Positions 5,999-8,098 of a DNA stretch of 8,098 nucleotides are shown piece after piece. Position 1 is the first letter of the stretch, and every line of letters starts with the position of its first letter. Position numbers and translations under genes: made by a program. This DNA is from an uncultured Clostridia bacterium (GTDB lineage Bacteria; Bacillota; Clostridia; Oscillospirales; Acutalibacteraceae), in assembly GCA_946626015.1 (NCBI GenBank), contig CAMOTT010000086.1:1-8098 (forward strand). The letters run 5' to 3'. The notes under the pieces were generated by a model. The model was not told where the DNA came from. It did not search any database and saw nothing but the letters and a program-made list of their open reading frames with translations.

Positions 5999-6643
5999 AT
6001 GGAACTGAAAAATAAAAAGATACTTTTCCTGGGCGACAGCATCACCGAGGGCGTTGGCACCACCGGGGACGATAAAAGGTTCACCTATCTGATCGAGAAA
6101 AACGAGGGGGCTCTTTGCCGCAACTACGGCATCGGCGGTACCAGAATAGCAAAGCAGCTTAAGGACAGCGAAAAAGCCATATGGGATATGGATTTCTGTT
6201 CCCGCGTGCAGTCAATGGAAAAGGGCGCGGATATAGTTGTGGTGTTCGGCGGCACGAACGATTTCGGGCACGGTGACGCGCCCATCGGCAAGCCCGACGA
6301 CGCCACGCCGGAGACCTTCTACGGGGCGCTCAACTTTCTTTACACAAAGCTCTATGAGATATACCCGGATGCGGTCAAGATAATCGTGACGCCCATTCAC
6401 CGCTGGCAGGAAAACAGGATCCTTGAGGACGGCAGCACCGTTACGCTTAAAGAATACGTTGATATCATCCGGGAGAGGGCGGAGTTTTACTCCCTGCCCG
6501 TGCTGGATCTCTACGCCTCCTTGGGCTTTACTCCGGCAGTGCCGGAAATAATGAAGAAATTCATTCCGGACGGTCTGCACCCCAACGACGACGGCCATGT
6601 GATACTGGCGAAAAAACTGACCGCCTTTATCAAAAGTATGTGA
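5999..6643 (+). CDS. SGNH/GDSL family hydrolase (putative esterase)
   Basis: A 214-residue protein with all SGNH blocks intact: FLGDSITEG with nucleophile Ser14, the block II glycine in NYGIGGTR (about 42-49), GGTNDFG with Asn87, and DGLHPN with Asp191 and His194 near the C-terminus. These lipase/esterase-fold enzymes cleave acyl or acetyl esters from lipids, thioesters or carbohydrates; the substrate is not determined here. No signal peptide is seen, so it is probably cytoplasmic. The ATG at 5999 has GGAGAG 6 bases upstream. It lies 19 bp after azlD on the same strand and is the last gene before a strong terminator, so it probably belongs to the azlCD transcript, although no functional link is evident. 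Confidence 0.9.
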   Translation: MELKNKKILFLGDSITEGVGTTGDDKRFTYLIEKNEGALCRNYGIGGTRIAKQLKDSEKAIWDMDFCSRVQSMEKGADIVVVFGGTNDFGHGDAPIGKPDDATPETFYGALNFLYTKLYEIYPDAVKIIVTPIHRWQENRILEDGSTVTLKEYVDIIRERAEFYSLPVLDLYASLGFTPAVPEIMKKFIPDGLHPNDDGHVILAKKLTAFIKSM

Positions 6644-6660
6644 TAAATTTAAAGCAGGTA

Positions 6661-6695
6661 AACAAAACCATCGGTTCAACCGGTGGTTTTGTTTT
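6661..6695 (+). terminator. Rho-independent terminator after the SGNH hydrolase gene
   Basis: A 15-16 bp stem (about 6661-6675 with 6679-6693, one G-T wobble, core ACCATCGGT/ACCGGTGGT) with a 3-base loop TCA is followed by T-rich sequence ending at 6695. It starts 17 bases after the stop codon at 6643. The A-rich left arm could also give some termination of leftward transcription. Confidence 0.85.
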
Positions 6696-6743
6696 CACTA
6701 ACAGCAAAGTCAGAATATTTATCAGCCGGTGCATCAGCTTTAT

Positions 6744-6770
6744 CGAAAAAGAAGAGGTTTGACTTTTTCG
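6744..6770. repeat. 8-bp inverted repeat overlapping the -35 of the ATPase promoter
   Basis: CGAAAAAG (6744-6751) and CTTTTTCG (6763-6770) are perfect inverted repeats with an 11-base gap. The right arm covers the end of the -35 hexamer (6759-6764) and the start of the spacer, a position suited to a repressor or activator site. It is short and could be chance. Confidence 0.35.
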
Positions 6771-6787
6771 GAACAATATAGTATAAT
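6759..6787 (+). promoter_or_regulatory. Strong sigma-A-type promoter for the AAA_14/DUF4143 ATPase gene
   Basis: TTGACT (6759-6764) and TATAAT (6782-6787) are separated by exactly 17 bp, the closest match to consensus in the window. The start would be near 6794, giving a leader of about 100 bases before the ATG at 6894. The first repeat copy (from 6792) lies right at the predicted start. Confidence 0.8.
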
Positions 6788-6791
6788 AGCC

Positions 6792-6877
6792 ACAAACCTG
6801 CGCATTATACCGTTATAAAGCCAAAACAAACCTGCGTATTATCTCAAAGTCAAACAACTCACAAACCTGCGCATTGT
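6792..6877 (+). repeat. Three 17-bp direct repeats at 34-35 bp spacing in the ATPase leader
   Basis: Copies lie at 6792-6808, 6826-6842 and 6861-6877, with consensus ACAAACCTGCGYATTRT (copy 2 has T for C in CGCATT, copy 3 has G for A near the end). Start-to-start distances are 34 and 35 bp, and the intervening 17- and 18-bp stretches are unrelated to each other. All copies are downstream of the -10 box and upstream of the ATG, so they may be operators for autoregulation, RNA elements of the leader, or a small tandem duplication. Units are too short and gaps too small for a CRISPR array. Confidence 0.75.
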
Positions 6878-6893
6878 CTAATGAGGTGCCGCT

Positions 6894-8098
6894 ATGATAC
6901 TGAAACGTAAAATGTACGATAAACTGCTTAAACTGAAAACCGAGCTGAACGGAAAAAAAGCCTTTCTTATCGAGGGGGCAAGACGTATCGGAAAGTCAAC
7001 GGTGTGCGAGGAATTCGGCAGAAATGAGTATAAAAGCTATATTCTGATCGATTTCGCCAAATGTTCAGACGAGGTCAAGGACTATTTTGTGAAGCAAATG
7101 AATGATCTTGATACGTTCTTCATGCTTCTCTCCACATACTATGGCGTGAAACTTTACGAGCGCGAGTCACTTATCATCTTTGACGAGGTGCAGATGTACC
7201 CGAAAGCGAGGGAGTGCATCAAATATCTCGTTGCCGACGGAAGATACGATTATATCGAAACAGGTTCGCTGATCTCAATAAAGGAGAATGTCAAAGATAT
7301 CGTTATACCATCGGAAGAACGTCATCTTAGTATGTATCCCCTTGATTTTGAGGAATTCTGTGATGCCCTCGGCGAGGAGCAGATCACAGGATATATCAGG
7401 AAGTGCTTTGCCGAAAGATTTCCCCTTGAGACCGAATTGCATTATAAAGCGATGCTCCTGTTCAAGCAGTATATGCTTGTGGGCGGTATGCCGCAGGGTG
7501 TGCTTGCTTTCCTTGAAAGCAGGAAAGATTTCGACAGGGCTGACGTTGAGAAGCGTGATATCCTTGCGCTGTACCGCAGCGACATTATGAAGATAGATAC
7601 AAGATACAGGAGCAAAGTCCTTACAATATTCGATCAGATCCCCGGCCTGCTCTCTCAGCACGAAAAACGTGTGGTCTACAGTGACGTATCGGCTAAAAGT
7701 ACGGCAGACCGGTACGGGGAAACTTTCTTTTGGCTTTCCGATTCTATGATATCCAATGAGTGTTTCTTGTGCAACGATCCGAACGTAGGACTGTCGGTCA
7801 ACGAAAACAGAGCTTATGTAAAGTGCTACCTCGGTGACACGGGACTGCTTGTCAGCCACGCCTTTGATGAGAACGAATTGCTTGAAGATGAGGTCTACAA
7901 ACAAATACTCGGCGACAAGCTGAATATGAATGAGGGTATGCTCTATGAGAATGCCATCGCTCAGATGCTGACCGCTAACGGACATAAACTGTACTTCTAC
8001 ACGCAGTACAATGCTGAAAAGCACCGCAACGATATCGAGATAGACTTCCTGATATCCAACAACAGCAAGCTGAAATACAAGATGTTCCCGATAGAGGT
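6894..8098 (+). CDS. AAA_14 ATPase with C-terminal DUF4143 domain, C-terminus missing
   Basis: An open frame of 401 complete codons from the ATG at 6894 to the right edge without a stop. The ribosome site GAGGTG (6883-6888) is 5 bases upstream. Walker A is GARRIGKST at residues 28-36 (Lys34) and Walker B is LIIFDEVQ with Asp97-Glu98. TGSLISI follows as the sensor region, then MYPLDFEEF near 146-154 and YMLVGGMPQGV, all typical of the AAA_14 (PF13173) plus DUF4143 (PF13635) family. The C-terminal part has EGMLYENAIAQML, then FYTQYNAE and DIEIDFLI (Asp380-Asp384) and Glu401 at the edge, the arrangement of a PD-(D/E)xK nuclease-like fold; the expected E-x-K lysine would lie just beyond the window. 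The family is widespread and multicopy in Clostridia and Bacteroidetes, with no settled function. The gene looks more A+T-rich than maf or the SGNH gene. Confidence 0.88.
   Translation, partial: MILKRKMYDKLLKLKTELNGKKAFLIEGARRIGKSTVCEEFGRNEYKSYILIDFAKCSDEVKDYFVKQMNDLDTFFMLLSTYYGVKLYERESLIIFDEVQMYPKARECIKYLVADGRYDYIETGSLISIKENVKDIVIPSEERHLSMYPLDFEEFCDALGEEQITGYIRKCFAERFPLETELHYKAMLLFKQYMLVGGMPQGVLAFLESRKDFDRADVEKRDILALYRSDIMKIDTRYRSKVLTIFDQIPGLLSQHEKRVVYSDVSAKSTADRYGETFFWLSDSMISNECFLCNDPNVGLSVNENRAYVKCYLGDTGLLVSHAFDENELLEDEVYKQILGDKLNMNEGMLYENAIAQMLTANGHKLYFYTQYNAEKHRNDIEIDFLISNNSKLKYKMFPIE

Noticed and set aside
6792..6877. Short CRISPR array
   Set aside because: The repeats are only 17 bp with 17-18 bp gaps, there are three copies lying in a gene leader, and no cas genes are nearby.
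7275..8024. 249-codon open frame on the minus strand opposite the AAA_14/DUF4143 ATPase
   Set aside because: The plus-strand frame has Walker A and B motifs, a promoter and a ribosome site; the antisense frame has none and no recognisable family.

Overview
The window looks like chromosome from a low- to mid-GC Firmicute of class Clostridia. The best guess is a gut or rumen Oscillospiraceae/Ruminococcus-type bacterium. This rests on protein flavour (clostridial flavin reductase, patatin, AzlCD, DUF4143 ATPase), AGGAGG-type ribosome binding sites, sigma-A-like promoters with 17-bp spacers and short intergenic spaces. No rRNA or tRNA is present, so the taxon is an inference.

Left half, minus strand (read right to left). 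A promoter at about 4248-4276 drives a flavin reductase-family protein and a patatin-like phospholipase 21 bp downstream of it. After the patatin stop comes a 158-bp foldback (MITE-like) element and then a Rho-independent terminator. Directly behind that terminator a new promoter (2275-2303) starts a tight three-gene set: a P-loop small-molecule kinase, a Wzx/MATE-type polysaccharide flippase, and a nucleotidyltransferase (PF14907-like) cut off by the left edge. These three probably modify and export a surface glycan or lipid-linked product.

Right half, plus strand. maf (nucleoside triphosphate pyrophosphatase) is divergent from the flavin reductase, and the two candidate promoters face each other. 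It is followed by azlC and azlD (two-component branched-chain amino acid exporter, ATGA overlap), with a 9-bp inverted repeat around a TATAAT just before azlC. Next is a cytoplasmic SGNH/GDSL hydrolase and a strong Rho-independent terminator at 6661-6695.

Right end. A new transcription unit begins with a near-consensus promoter (6759-6787). Its leader carries three 17-bp direct repeats spaced 34-35 bp apart, followed by an AAA_14/DUF4143 ATPase that runs off the right edge. The gene looks more A+T-rich than its neighbours by eye. The best candidates for undescribed biology are the repeat-bearing leader of the ATPase gene, the foldback element whose mismatches become G-U wobbles in the transcribed strand, and the uncharacterised kinase-flippase-nucleotidyltransferase set. 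None of these can be called a new system from this sequence alone.
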